This document shows positions 37,009-45,640 of a stretch of DNA of 64,000 bases, piece after piece. A program made the translations under genes and the position numbers. Source of the DNA: Actinomadura luteofluorescens (GTDB lineage: Bacteria > Actinomycetota > Actinomycetes > Streptosporangiales > Streptosporangiaceae). The notes below the pieces were generated by a model. The model was not told the DNA's origin. It saw nothing but the letters and a program-made list of their open reading frames with translations, and did no database searches. How positions within the stretch are numbered: the first letter of the stretch is position 1; every line of letters begins with the position of its first letter. The DNA is taken from the NCBI RefSeq assembly GCF_013409365.1, contig NZ_JACCBA010000001.1:186001-250000 (forward strand). The letters run 5' to 3'.

Positions 37009-37679
37009 TCGAGGTTCTGCTGGCCGACGACCAGGGCCTGGTCCGGGCCGGGTTCCGATCCATCCTCGACGACGAGGCCGACATCACGGTCGTGGGCGAG
37101 GCCGCGGACGGCGCGCGGGCAGTCAGCGCGTGCCGGGAACTGCGCCCGGACGTGGCGCTGCTGGACGTGCGGATGCCCGGCATGGACGGCCTGGAGGCCG
37201 CCCGCCGGATCACCGCCGACCCGCGGCTCGACCGCGTGCGGGTGGTGATCCTGACGACCTTCGACCTGGACGAGTACGTGTACGGGGCGCTGCGCGCCGG
37301 GGCCACCGGCTTCCTGCTCAAGGACACCGAGCCGGCGGAGCTGATCCACGCGGTGCGGGTCGCGGCGCGCGGGGACGCGCTGATCACCCCGTCCGTCACC
37401 CGCCGCCTCATCGGCGAGTTCGCCGGAAGGGCGCAGGCGCCGGCCCCGGGCCCGCGGCTCGGCTCCCTCACCGTCCGGGAGCGGGAGGTGATGCTGCTCG
37501 TCGCGGCCGGGCTCAGCAACGACGAGGTCGCCGCCCGCCTCGTGCTCAGCCCCGCCACCGCCAAGACCCATGTCAGCCGCATCATGTCGAAGCTGGACGT
37601 GCGGGACCGCTCGCAGCTGGTCATCCTGGCCTACGAGTCCGGCATGGTCAGCCCGCGCTGGATGCGACCCGGGTCGTAG
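37005..37679 (+). CDS. NarL/FixJ-family response regulator
   Basis: 224 residues. Receiver domain: ADDQ acidic pair, phospho-acceptor Asp in VALLDVRMPGMDG (about 54), ILTTFD switch Thr, FLLKDT Lys. DNA-binding domain: LTVREREVMLLVAAGLSNDEVAARLVLSPATAKTHVSRIMSKLDV, a standard LuxR helix-turn-helix. Translationally coupled to the kinase before it. Targets unknown. Confidence 0.92.
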   Translation: MIEVLLADDQGLVRAGFRSILDDEADITVVGEAADGARAVSACRELRPDVALLDVRMPGMDGLEAARRITADPRLDRVRVVILTTFDLDEYVYGALRAGATGFLLKDTEPAELIHAVRVAARGDALITPSVTRRLIGEFAGRAQAPAPGPRLGSLTVREREVMLLVAAGLSNDEVAARLVLSPATAKTHVSRIMSKLDVRDRSQLVILAYESGMVSPRWMRPGS

Positions 37680-37769
37680 CCGCGCCCCCGGGCCGCAACC
37701 GGCGGGGTAGCGCGGATGCCCGCCGCGGGCCGACGCGGCGGGGGCGGCCGCGTCCCGATCCTGGGGACC

Positions 37770-37982
37770 ATGAACCACACCGGAGCAATGATCGGGTTCG
37801 TGGTCGGCGGGGCCGCGGGCTTCCTGCTGACCGAGACCGTGGGCGCGTTCTTCACCTTCGTCCTGGACCGCGCGCTCGACGTCGACGGCACCCCCGTCCT
37901 GCTGGCCGCCTTCATCCTCGTGCCGGTCCTGTCCGCCCTCGTCGGCGCCGCCGCCGGCTCGCGCTTTCGAGCCGGCCGGTGA
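37770..37982 (+). CDS. Small two-helix membrane protein
   Basis: 70 residues: MNHTGAMIGFVVGGAAGFLLTETVGAFFTFVL (helix 1), a short acidic loop, then LLAAFILVPVLSALVGAAAG (helix 2) and a basic tail. No recognised family. ATG 37770 follows a GATCCT box by 7 nt, hinting at leaderless expression. It lies just downstream of the two-component pair, but a functional link is not evident. A further upstream in-frame start at 37716 gives an unlikely Gly/Arg-rich leader. Confidence 0.6.
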   Translation: MNHTGAMIGFVVGGAAGFLLTETVGAFFTFVLDRALDVDGTPVLLAAFILVPVLSALVGAAAGSRFRAGR

Positions 37983-37997
37983 GCCCGGCCCCGGCGG

Positions 37998-38369
37998 TCA
38001 GGTCACGCGGGCCCTGAGCAGGCAGAACTCGTTGCCCTCCGGGTCCGCCAGCGGGACCCAGCTCTCCTCGCCCGTCTGCCCGACGTCCACAGGACGCGCC
38101 CCCGCGGCAAGGAGCCGCTCCAGTTCGGCGTCCTGGTCCCGGTCCGTGGCGTTCACGTCGAAGTGCAGGCGCAGCTTGCCGTTCTTCGGGTCGTCGCTGC
38201 GGCTGAGGATCATCGTCGGCTGGAGCCCGCCGAACCCCTCCGGAGGGCCGATCTCGATGTCGTCGCCCTCCTTGTCCAGCACCACGAACCCGAGCACCTC
38301 GCACCAGAACTCCGCGAGTCTGTCCGGGTCGCGGCAGTCGAGCACCAGCTCGGTGATCCGGCACGCCAC
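37998..38369 (-). CDS. VOC/glyoxalase-fold protein
   Basis: 123 residues with the two beta-alpha-beta-beta-beta modules of the vicinal-oxygen-chelate fold: ITELVLDCRDPDRLAEFWCEVLGFVV and LHFDVNATDRDQDAELERLLAAGARPVDVG..WVPLADPEGNEFCLLRA. The actinobacterial VOC group with this C-terminus is functionally uncharacterised. Start GTG 38369 is preferred because GGGGGG precedes it at normal distance; a TTG 18 nt upstream is also in frame. Confidence 0.8.
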   Translation of the reverse strand: MACRITELVLDCRDPDRLAEFWCEVLGFVVLDKEGDDIEIGPPEGFGGLQPTMILSRSDDPKNGKLRLHFDVNATDRDQDAELERLLAAGARPVDVGQTGEESWVPLADPEGNEFCLLRARVT

Positions 38370-38480
38370 GGTCGGCCCCCCAACCAAGAAGGATCGGTAT
38401 CGGGTCCCACGCTCTCAGAGACCCGTGCCGGGCGTCGAGAGAGAATGCCGACGCCGGCCGGAACGATTTCGGAGGCCGCC

Positions 38481-39026
38481 CTAGAAGCGCAGCCGCAGGC
38501 GGCCGGAGGCGAAGGCCTCGGCGACCCGGGCCTCGGTCTCCGCGACGTCCTCGTCGGAGGTGTCGAGCACGTGGCGCTCCAACTCGCCGAGGTCGGCGAA
38601 CTGGTCCCACATCGCCAGGACCGGACGGCCGTCCACCAGCGCGCCGGGCGCCGTCCGGGCCTGCGCACGCGCGAGCGTGACGTCACGAAGCGGACGAAGA
38701 GCCGCGTAGTGGAAGGGCACCGAGGGGTGCAGACTCGCCTGCCGGCGGAAGTGGCCGAGCATCCACGGGCCGACGATCCCGTCGACGACCGTGACGAAGC
38801 CCCCGCTCGCGTAGGTGAACGCCGCACCGGCGATGACGTCCATCACCGTCTCGTTCTGGGACCGCGATGCCGGCTCGTACGGCGGGATCGCTCCGGCCAC
38901 GATGCAGTGCCAGAAGTCGTCGGTGTGCAGGTGGACGGCCTTCTCATGGCGGCGGGCGAGCCGGGCCGCGACCGTCGACTTCCCCGCTCCGGGAGGGCCG
39001 GTCAGGACGAGGACGCTGCTGGGCAC
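38481..39026 (-). CDS. P-loop kinase-like ATPase
   Basis: 181 residues, an AAA_33/small-molecule kinase fold. Walker A LTGPPGAGKSTVAARLA (8-24), then LHTDDFWHCIVAGAIPP, with an Asp pair placed as in adenylylsulfate or gluconate-kinase-like proteins, and an FRRQASLHPSVPFHYAALRP core. Substrate unknown; such proteins phosphorylate small metabolites or antibiotics. Begins with GTG directly after a -10 box. Confidence 0.8.
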   Translation of the reverse strand: MPSSVLVLTGPPGAGKSTVAARLARRHEKAVHLHTDDFWHCIVAGAIPPYEPASRSQNETVMDVIAGAAFTYASGGFVTVVDGIVGPWMLGHFRRQASLHPSVPFHYAALRPLRDVTLARAQARTAPGALVDGRPVLAMWDQFADLGELERHVLDTSDEDVAETEARVAEAFASGRLRLRF

Positions 39027-39032
39027 ATGATC

Positions 39033-39038
39033 AGCCTA
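39033..39038 (-). promoter_or_regulatory. Leaderless-type -10 box of the P-loop kinase
   Basis: TAGGCT on the minus strand ends 6 nt before GTG 39026. Confidence 0.5.
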
Positions 39039-39187
39039 GTGGCGGACCGCCGGGGCACGGAGGGTGACGGCGCCGGGACAGAAGTGGGTCGCGGGGACGC
39101 CAGGGAGGCGAACCCTCACGGTGAGTGGTCGAACCGTCGCGCCCGGGAATGGTGATCGTGATGTCCATCCCCCGAGAGGAACCGCAT

Positions 39188-39799
39188 ATGCCGGCTCAGC
39201 GCCTGGTCCAAGGGCAGCCCCCGACTCGCGAGCCGATCCTGCTCGTGCACCAAGTGTCGGGAACGTTCCTGCAGAGCGAGAACCAGTCGACGACGACGCT
39301 CAACGACGAGGTGCAGAACGAGAACCACTGGCCGCTGCCGTCCGACAAGACCGTGCAGTGGCGGCTGTACGAGATCAGGTTGCGCGGGGGCCGCTCGGTG
39401 TACCTGATGGAGCACCAGGTCAACGAGCACGTCCTGACGTTCCGGCCGGGTTCCGGCCCCGGGAGCGTCCCGGGCCTGTCGCCGATCCTGACCACCCGGG
39501 AGGGGCGGACGGGCAGCCCGCTCCAGCACTGGAGGTTCGTCCCGGTGCCGGGCACGGGCGCCAACTACTGGGGGATCGTGCCGGACCAGTACCCCGGCTA
39601 CGCCCTCGGCCTCTACAACAACCACGTCGCCGACGACCAGTGGGTGGTGCCGACCCCGACCTGGGGCGGGCCTCCGACGCTCTTCCACGCGTGGTCGGCC
39701 GTCCCCACCACCATCCCGGCAGGGGACCTCGACGAGGAGGACGCGTGGCTCGTCGGTGAGGACGAGGGAGCGACACCCGAGCCGCGCACGAACATGTGA
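39188..39799 (+). CDS. Hypothetical protein with a QxW-like repeat segment
   Basis: 203 residues, no signal peptide and no recognised family. The middle (GGRSVYLMEHQVNEHVLTFRPGS, then LQHWRFVPVPGTGANYWGIVPDQYPGYALGLYNN and DDQWVVPTPTW) has aromatic/Gly spacing like a ricin-type beta-trefoil with QxW elements, but too divergent to call. The C-terminal tail is acidic (DLDEEDAWLVGEDEGA). Start ATG 39188 follows GAGAGGAA; an earlier in-frame ATG at 39161 has no such site. Function unknown. Confidence 0.6.
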   Translation: MPAQRLVQGQPPTREPILLVHQVSGTFLQSENQSTTTLNDEVQNENHWPLPSDKTVQWRLYEIRLRGGRSVYLMEHQVNEHVLTFRPGSGPGSVPGLSPILTTREGRTGSPLQHWRFVPVPGTGANYWGIVPDQYPGYALGLYNNHVADDQWVVPTPTWGGPPTLFHAWSAVPTTIPAGDLDEEDAWLVGEDEGATPEPRTNM

Positions 39800-39809
39800 G
39801 CGGCCCGGG

Positions 39810-41198
39810 TCAGGCCTGGGCGAGCACCGCGCAGAGAGCGTCCAGGGCGGCCGGGTAGGCGGCGCCCACCGGGGTGCTGTAACCGACGACGAGGCCCTGC
39901 GGGCGTTCGCCGGGGTCCTGCCAGTGGTCGTGCAGAGGCATGAGGGCGAGGTCATGGAACGCGGCGCGGCGCATGGCCTCGCCCTCACCCTGCCCGCCGT
40001 CCGGGAGCAGGGCCAGGGCGTGCAGCCCGGCGGCGACGCCCAGGACCCGGACCCGCGGAGCGCGGTCGCGCAGCGTCTCGACCAGCAGGTCGCGGCGGCG
40101 CCGGTAGCGCAGGCGGGCGGCGCGGACGTGCCGGTCGAAGGCGTGCGTGCCGATGAGGTCGGCGAGGACGAGCTGGGCGAGCGACGGGGTGTGGGCGTCG
40201 GCGAGGCGCTTGGCCTCGGCGAAGGGCTCGACCAGGTGGGCGGGCAGGACCAGCCAGGCCAGGCGCAGCGCCGGGGCCAGGGTCTTGGACGTGGTGCCGC
40301 CGTAGACGACGTGGTCGGGCGCCGTCCCCTGCAGGGCCCCGACCGGCTGGCGGTCGTAGCGGAACTCGCCGTCGTAGTCGTCCTCGACGATCGTCGCGCC
40401 GGTGTCGCGGGCCCAGGCGGCGAAGGCCCGGCGGCGGTCCGGGCGGAGGGTCGCGCCGGTCGGGTACTGGTGCGCCGGGGTGAGCACGGCCGCGCCCGCC
40501 CGCCCGAGCCGGTCCGGGCGGGCGCCCCGCTCGTCCACCGGCAGCGGGACGACGGCGAGCCCGGCGCGCCGGACGATCGCGCGGTGGAAGGGGTGCCCCG
40601 GCTCCTCCATCGCGATCGACTCCGTCCCGAGGTCCCGCAGGACGGCGGCCAGGAGGCCGAGGGACTGCGCGTAGCCGGACGTGACCACGATCCTGGCGGG
40701 GTCTGCGTGCACGCCCCGGGCCCGGCCGAGGTATCCGGCCAGCGCCTCGCGCAGCTCCCGGCGCCCGCGCGGGTCGCCGAGCGCGTGCACGTCGGGCGGG
40801 GCGGACGCGAGCACGCGGCGCGTCGAGCGCAGCCACGCCGTGGAGGGGAACGTGCTCAGGTCGGGCCGCCCGGGCAGCAGGTCGTGCGCGGGCGCCTCGG
40901 CGGCCGCCGGTTCCGCGGGCGCGGGCTCCGGCGCGGGGGCGGCCGCGACCCGCGTCCGCCCGCCGGGGACGGCCGTGAGGTAGCCCTCCGCCGCCAGCTG
41001 GTCGTAGGCGGCGCTGACCGTCCCGCGGGCCAGGCCGAGCTCGGCGGCGAGCGCGCGGGTCGAGGGGACGGCGTCGCCGGGGGCCAGCCGCCGGGACCTG
41101 ACGGCCTCGCGAAGGGCGCGTTCGAGTCCGGCGCGGCGGCCGCGGGAAGGGTCGACGTCCAGATGCAGGTCGACGGAACCGGACCACTCTCTGCGCAT
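39810..41198 (-). CDS. MocR-family regulator (GntR HTH + aminotransferase-like domain)
   Basis: 462 residues. Winged helix at about 20-85 (LREAVRSRRLAPGDAVPSTRALAAELGLARGTVSAAYDQLAAEGYL) joined by a Pro/Ala-rich linker to a fold-type I PLP domain. The PLP Lys lies in YGGTTSKTLAPALRLAWL, with an Asp in VEDDYDGEFRYDRQPVGAL. Known members (GabR, PdxR) control vitamin B6, GABA or amino-acid genes. It begins 46 nt from the divergent metallophosphoesterase, which it may regulate along with itself. Confidence 0.9.
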   Translation of the reverse strand: MRREWSGSVDLHLDVDPSRGRRAGLERALREAVRSRRLAPGDAVPSTRALAAELGLARGTVSAAYDQLAAEGYLTAVPGGRTRVAAAPAPEPAPAEPAAAEAPAHDLLPGRPDLSTFPSTAWLRSTRRVLASAPPDVHALGDPRGRRELREALAGYLGRARGVHADPARIVVTSGYAQSLGLLAAVLRDLGTESIAMEEPGHPFHRAIVRRAGLAVVPLPVDERGARPDRLGRAGAAVLTPAHQYPTGATLRPDRRRAFAAWARDTGATIVEDDYDGEFRYDRQPVGALQGTAPDHVVYGGTTSKTLAPALRLAWLVLPAHLVEPFAEAKRLADAHTPSLAQLVLADLIGTHAFDRHVRAARLRYRRRRDLLVETLRDRAPRVRVLGVAAGLHALALLPDGGQGEGEAMRRAAFHDLALMPLHDHWQDPGERPQGLVVGYSTPVGAAYPAALDALCAVLAQA

Positions 41199-41201
41199 GG
41201 A

Positions 41202-41219
41202 ACTGGATCTTAATACTGG
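41202..41219. promoter_or_regulatory. Direct repeat in the MocR/phosphoesterase spacer
   Basis: ACTGG occurs twice (41202-41206 and 41215-41219), 13 nt start to start. MocR regulators often bind direct repeats. It overlaps TAAGAT (minus strand, 41207-41212), a possible leaderless -10 box ending 8 nt before the MocR ATG. Confidence 0.4.
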
Positions 41220-41232
41220 TCCGGTGGGCGCC

Positions 41233-41238
41233 TAGATT
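41233..41238 (+). promoter_or_regulatory. Leaderless-type -10 box of the metallophosphoesterase
   Basis: TAGATT ends 6 nt before ATG 41245. Confidence 0.55.
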
Positions 41239-41244
41239 CACCGC

Positions 41245-41973
41245 ATGATTGTTTTCGCGCAGCTCAGCGACACCCATCTGGACGGCGGCGAGGACCGGGC
41301 CGAACGCGCGGCCCGCGTCATGGACCATCTGAACGGCGTGCCGGTCGACGCCGTCCTCGTCACCGGCGACATCGCCGACCACGGCGAGCCCGCCGAGTAC
41401 GAGCAGGCCCGCAAGGTCCTCGCGTCGCCGCATCCGGTGCTGGCCTGCCCCGGCAACCACGACAGGCGCGGCCCGTACCGGGAGGTCCTGCTGGAGGAGC
41501 CGCCGGGCGGCGGCCCGGTCAACCGCGCCCACGAGATCGCCGGGGCCACGTTCCTGATGTGCGACTCGACCGTCCCCGGCGAGGACCACGGGCGGCTCGA
41601 CGACGAGACGATCGGCTGGCTCGACCGGCGTCTGGCCGCGGCCCCGGACGCGCCAGCGTTCGTCTGCTTCCACCACCCGCCCGTGAGGCTCCAGATCCCG
41701 TACGTGGACGGGATCCGGCAGTTCGGCGAGCGGCGCCTGGCCGAGGTGGTCCTGCGCCACCCGCAGGTCGTGGCGGTGCTGTGCGGGCACGCCCACACGG
41801 CGGCGGCCACGACCTTCGCCGGACGGCCCCTGCTCGTCGCGCCCGGCGTCGTGTCCACGCTCCGGCTGCCGTGGCAGGAGGGCGGCATCGCCGACATGGG
41901 CGCTCCTCCAGGCGTCGCCTTCCACGTCCTGGACGACGAGGGACGCTTGAGCACGCACTACCGCACCTTCTAG
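41245..41973 (+). CDS. Calcineurin-like metallophosphoesterase (CpdA-type)
   Basis: 242 residues with the full metal-ligand set: QLSDTHL (Asp, His), VTGDIADHG (Asp), PGNHD (Asn, His), FHHPP (His) and CGHAHT (His-x-His). The GDIADHGEPAEYEQ arrangement is that of CpdA/Rv0805-type cyclic nucleotide phosphodiesterases, so cAMP or cGMP hydrolysis is likely, but such enzymes accept other phosphodiesters. Its TAG stop and the opposing IclR stop share a single CTAG (41970-41973). Confidence 0.85.
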   Translation: MIVFAQLSDTHLDGGEDRAERAARVMDHLNGVPVDAVLVTGDIADHGEPAEYEQARKVLASPHPVLACPGNHDRRGPYREVLLEEPPGGGPVNRAHEIAGATFLMCDSTVPGEDHGRLDDETIGWLDRRLAAAPDAPAFVCFHHPPVRLQIPYVDGIRQFGERRLAEVVLRHPQVVAVLCGHAHTAAATTFAGRPLLVAPGVVSTLRLPWQEGGIADMGAPPGVAFHVLDDEGRLSTHYRTF

Positions 41974-42746
41974 CGGTGCGCGGTCCAGTTCCGGGTGATC
42001 TCCTCGGCGGCGTCGCGGACCAGCGTGCGGTACCGCTCGACGGCCTCGGGGGTGAAGCGGTGCCGGGGCCCGCACACGCTGATGGAGCCGTGGACCTCGC
42101 CGTCCGGGCCGAACAGCGGCGCGGCGACCGACCCGGCGTCGGCCTGCCGCTCGCCGAAGGAGACGCCGACGCCCTCCCGGGCCGTCTCGGCGAGCCCGGC
42201 GCGCAGCGCCGCCCCGCCGGTGACGGTCCGGTCGGTCAGCGCCGCCAGCGGGCGGGCCAGCACGGCCTCGCGCCGCTCCTCGGGCAGGAACGCGAGGATC
42301 ACCCGGCCCGAGGAGCCCGCGTGCAGCGGGAACCGCCGCCCGACCTCGACGGTCATCTTGACCTCGCGGGGGCTCTCGAACTGGTCGAGGTAGACACGCT
42401 CGTCGCCGACGAGCCCCGACAGCGTGGTCGTCTCGCCGGTCTCGTCCCGCAGCCGGCGCAGCACCGGCGCGGCGGCGTTGCGGACGTTGAAGCGCCGCAG
42501 CGCGCTCACGCCGAGGGCGACGGCGGCGGGCCCGAGCCGGTAGCCGGACGTGCCCGCCTCCAGCATCTCGCGCGACACGAGCGACTGCAGGATGCGGTAC
42601 ACGACGGCCTTGGAGATGCCGAGCTCGCGGCCGATGGCGGTGACGCCGAGGTACTCGGGCCCGCCGGCGAACAGCAGCAGCACGTCGGCGACGCGCCCGG
42701 CGACCTCGGTTCCCCCCGGGGCCGGAGCGGCGGTCTGGTTGGTCAC
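41970..42746 (-). CDS. IclR-family transcriptional regulator
   Basis: 258 residues: N-terminal winged helix (VADVLLLFAGGPEYLGVTAIGRELGISKAVVYRILQSLVSREML) and a GAF-like effector domain with SGLVGDERVYLDQFES, FPLHAGSSGRVILAFLP and GSVAAPLFGPDGEVHGSISVCGP. IclR proteins typically control neighbouring catabolic operons in response to the substrate, so this one probably governs the amidohydrolase/liv operon ending 23 nt upstream of its start. Begins with GTG after a -10 box. Confidence 0.9.
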   Translation of the reverse strand: MTNQTAAPAPGGTEVAGRVADVLLLFAGGPEYLGVTAIGRELGISKAVVYRILQSLVSREMLEAGTSGYRLGPAAVALGVSALRRFNVRNAAAPVLRRLRDETGETTTLSGLVGDERVYLDQFESPREVKMTVEVGRRFPLHAGSSGRVILAFLPEERREAVLARPLAALTDRTVTGGAALRAGLAETAREGVGVSFGERQADAGSVAAPLFGPDGEVHGSISVCGPRHRFTPEAVERYRTLVRDAAEEITRNWTAHR

Positions 42747-42752
42747 TGGACG

Positions 42753-42758
42753 ATCCTA
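42753..42758 (-). promoter_or_regulatory. Leaderless-type -10 box of the iclR gene
   Basis: TAGGAT on the minus strand ends 6 nt before GTG 42746, so the regulator can be expressed apart from the operon before it. Confidence 0.5.
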
Positions 42759-42768
42759 GGGAACGCGG

Positions 42769-44238
42769 TCACCGGCCGCGGTGCAGGTAGCGCCCGGCGG
42801 GTGCGCCGGTGATCTCGCCGTCGGCGTAGACGCGGCGGCCCCGCACGAAGGTGTCGGTGACCCGGGCGGTCATGGCGAAGCCCTCGAAGGGCGTGTACTC
42901 CTGCGCCGACGCGGAGTCGGCGGCGCGGACCGTCCAGGAGACGTCCGGGTCGACCAGGGCGATGTCGGCGTCGTACCCCTCGGCGATGGCGCCCTTGTTG
43001 AGCAGCCCGTAGCGCCGGGCCGGGTTCCAGGACGTCAGCCGGGCGACGCGCTGGAGGGACAGGCCGCGCTTGAGGCCCTCGCCGACGAGGCCGGGCAGCA
43101 GGTACTCGGCGCCGCCGAAGCCGGACTTGGCGAGGAAGACGTCGTCGCGGTCGGCGCCGAACTTCATCTCGTCCCGGCAGCAGGCGTGGTCGCTGACGAC
43201 CCAGTCGACCTCGCCGGCCAGGACGTGCCGCCACAGCGCCTCGACGTCGGAGCGCTCGCGCAGCGGCGGGTTGACCTTGCCGCCCAGGCCGTGCGCGGTG
43301 TCGACGTCGGCGAGCAGGTGCCCGATGGTGACCTCGCGGCGGAAGTCGATGTGCGGGAAGGCGCCCGCCATGGTCAGCGCGGCCGACAGCGCCTTCTCCG
43401 ACGACAGGTGCAGCAGGTTGATGTTGGGCAGGCCCGTCTCGTGCGCGAGGTAGGACGCGATGGTGACGGCGAGGCCCTCCGAGTGCGGGGGGCGGGACGC
43501 GCTGTAGGCGCGCAGGCCGGTCAGCGACCCGTCGCGCTCCACCATCCTGGTGTACGCGGTCATGATCTCGGCGGTCTCGCAGTGCAGCGAGAGGGAGATG
43601 TGCGGCGCGTACTCGGCGAGTCGCTCGCGGGCCTTCTGGACGCCGCGCATGACGAACTCGAAGTGCGCCACGTCGTAGCGCTCCTCCGGCGGCGTCATGA
43701 GGAAGTCGCTCTGGCTGGAGGAGCGCCCGTGCAGGCCGTGGCTGCCGTAGAACATGAAGACCTTGAACGAGGTGACGCCGTGCTCCTCGACCAGGTACGG
43801 GATCTCCTCGATGTGCCGGGCCATCATCGGCGCGAGGTGGAAGGCGTAGTCGACGTAGGCGTTGCCCTGCGCGGCGGCGAGCACCTCGGGGAAGAACTCG
43901 CGGTACGGGCCGCCCTTGTTCAGGTAGTACTGGCCGGTGCGCATGTAGGTCAGGGCCGTGGTGACGCCGCCCTGCGCGGCGGCGCGGCTCTCGGTGCGCG
44001 TGTCGGTCGCCAGCTCGTTGTAGATGCCCCAGTGCTGGTGGGCGTCCACGACCCCGGGGAAGGCGAGCCGCCCGCGGCCGTCGACCACGGTGGCGGCGTC
44101 GTCGTCGGGCAGTCCGGGCGCGACCCGGGCGATGACGCCGTCGTCGACGGCGATGTCCAGGGGCTCGGGCTCGGTGCCCTCGGGGGCGTCGGGACGGACC
44201 ACCCGCACGTTCTTCAGCAGCAGCTCGGTCGTCGCCAT
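42769..44238 (-). CDS. Amidohydrolase of the hydantoinase/dihydroorotase/allantoinase group
   Basis: 489 residues, cytoplasmic TIM-barrel metal hydrolase cleaving cyclic amides. Metal ligands: GVVDAHQHWG (His67, His69), SFKVFM with the carbamylatable Lys159, LSLHCET and LLHLSSEKAL (His), and VVSDHACC (Asp). A C-terminal composite beta domain (DIALVDPDVSWTVRA) is complete. Close to D-hydantoinase/dihydropyrimidinase and allantoinase; the substrate is not decidable. GAGGAG precedes ATG 44238. Last gene of the nine-gene minus-strand operon, 10 nt after the FAD enzyme. Confidence 0.85.
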   Translation of the reverse strand: MATTELLLKNVRVVRPDAPEGTEPEPLDIAVDDGVIARVAPGLPDDDAATVVDGRGRLAFPGVVDAHQHWGIYNELATDTRTESRAAAQGGVTTALTYMRTGQYYLNKGGPYREFFPEVLAAAQGNAYVDYAFHLAPMMARHIEEIPYLVEEHGVTSFKVFMFYGSHGLHGRSSSQSDFLMTPPEERYDVAHFEFVMRGVQKARERLAEYAPHISLSLHCETAEIMTAYTRMVERDGSLTGLRAYSASRPPHSEGLAVTIASYLAHETGLPNINLLHLSSEKALSAALTMAGAFPHIDFRREVTIGHLLADVDTAHGLGGKVNPPLRERSDVEALWRHVLAGEVDWVVSDHACCRDEMKFGADRDDVFLAKSGFGGAEYLLPGLVGEGLKRGLSLQRVARLTSWNPARRYGLLNKGAIAEGYDADIALVDPDVSWTVRAADSASAQEYTPFEGFAMTARVTDTFVRGRRVYADGEITGAPAGRYLHRGR

Positions 44239-44248
44239 GGCGGTCTCC

Positions 44249-45640
44249 TCAGTTCTCGCGGGTGGTCGTGCGGCGGGCGATGGCGCCCGCCGCCAGGTAG
44301 GCCAGCCCGAAGGCGGGCAGCAGGCCGTTGCCGGGCAGGTAGCCGCCGGCTCCGTGGCCGGAGATCCCGGCGGCGGCGCCGCCCGCCGCGTACAGGCCGG
44401 GGATCGGGCGGTCGCCGGGATCGACGACGGCGGCGTCCCCGTCGACGAGCAGCCCGCCCTGGGTGTGGAAGAGGGCGGGGACGACGCGGACGGCGGCGTA
44501 GGGGGCGGCGAGCGGGCGCTCCCAGTGGGTGCGGCCGTGCTCGTCGGGGCGCTCCCCGCGCGCCGCGGCGCCACCGGCCTCCAGTTCACGGGCGAGGGCC
44601 TCGGCGGGCAGGCCGGTGGCCTCGGCGAGGCCCTCGGCGTCGTCGGCCCAGACCAGGACGCCCGACTCGACGGTGTCGCGGAAGTCCTGGAACGGGCGGC
44701 ACTGCTCGAAGATCGTCTCGTCCAGGACGATCCAGCCGGTGGAGCCGGGGCGGGCGGCCAGTTCGGCGGCGTACTCGGAGTAGCCGCGGGTCTCGTCGCC
44801 GAACCGGCGCCCGGTGAGGTCCACCATGATCCCGCCGTGGATGATCGTGGCCCAGCCGACGAGGGTGCCCGCGCCGGCGGCGACGGCGCCGTGCCCCTGG
44901 TAGGCGTCCAGGTAGCCGGTGGCGGCGCCGAGCGCGCCGCCGATGCGCAGCGCGTCCCCGCGGGAGCGCTCGCCGCCCTGGTAGAGGGCGCCGGCGATCT
45001 CGGGCAGGTGCCGCCCCACCAGGTCGCGGTCGGCACCGAAGCCGTTGGTGGCGAGGAGCACGGCCCCGGTGGGGATCTCCTCCTCGGTCCCGTCCGGGTA
45101 GCGGACGACGGCGCCGCGCACGGCAGCGGCCCCGGTGCCGTCCGGCCCGGTCGTCACGTCCACGAGCTCGGCCGGGACGAGCAGGTCGATGCCGGGATGC
45201 TCGCGGACGCGGCGGGCGAGATGGTCGATCACGCCGGAGCCGTGCCGGCCGGGGACGGAGTGGCAGCGGTGCACCGAGTGCCCGGGGTAGTTGAAGTCGG
45301 TGACCAGGGACAGCGGCAGCCCGGCCGAGTCGGCGAGCCATTCCACGAGGGGGCCGCTGACCTCGGCGAGCGTGCGGGCCAGGCGGGCGTCGGCGCGCCC
45401 GCCGGTCTTGGCCTCGATGTCGGCGACGAAGCGGTCCGGGGAGTCCTCGACGCCCGCGTCCCGCTGCCAGCGCGAGCCCGCGCCGGGGAACATCGCGGTC
45501 GACATCGAGGTGTTGTTGCCGCGCCGGAAGTGCTCGCTGGCCTCGACGACGAGCACGCTGAGGCCGAGTTCGGCGGCGCGCAGCGCCCCGGCGAGGCCGC
45601 CGCCGGCGCCCGCGACGACGAGGTCGGGTCCGCCGGTCAC
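44249..45640 (-). CDS. FAD-dependent oxidoreductase, fumarate reductase/ketosteroid dehydrogenase type
   Basis: 463 residues of the FAD_binding_2 family. Dinucleotide fold LVVAGAGGGLAGALRAAELGLSVLVVEA (7-34), the RGNNTSMST flavin segment, a capping domain, GRRFGDETRGYSEYA with the Arg region used for proton shuttling in fumarate reductases, and the C-terminal IPGLYAAGGAAAGISGHGAGGYLPGNGLL. It would oxidise or reduce a C-C bond next to a carboxylate or carbonyl. GTG 45640 overlaps the racemase stop. Confidence 0.83.
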   Translation of the reverse strand: MTGGPDLVVAGAGGGLAGALRAAELGLSVLVVEASEHFRRGNNTSMSTAMFPGAGSRWQRDAGVEDSPDRFVADIEAKTGGRADARLARTLAEVSGPLVEWLADSAGLPLSLVTDFNYPGHSVHRCHSVPGRHGSGVIDHLARRVREHPGIDLLVPAELVDVTTGPDGTGAAAVRGAVVRYPDGTEEEIPTGAVLLATNGFGADRDLVGRHLPEIAGALYQGGERSRGDALRIGGALGAATGYLDAYQGHGAVAAGAGTLVGWATIIHGGIMVDLTGRRFGDETRGYSEYAAELAARPGSTGWIVLDETIFEQCRPFQDFRDTVESGVLVWADDAEGLAEATGLPAEALARELEAGGAAARGERPDEHGRTHWERPLAAPYAAVRVVPALFHTQGGLLVDGDAAVVDPGDRPIPGLYAAGGAAAGISGHGAGGYLPGNGLLPAFGLAYLAAGAIARRTTTREN

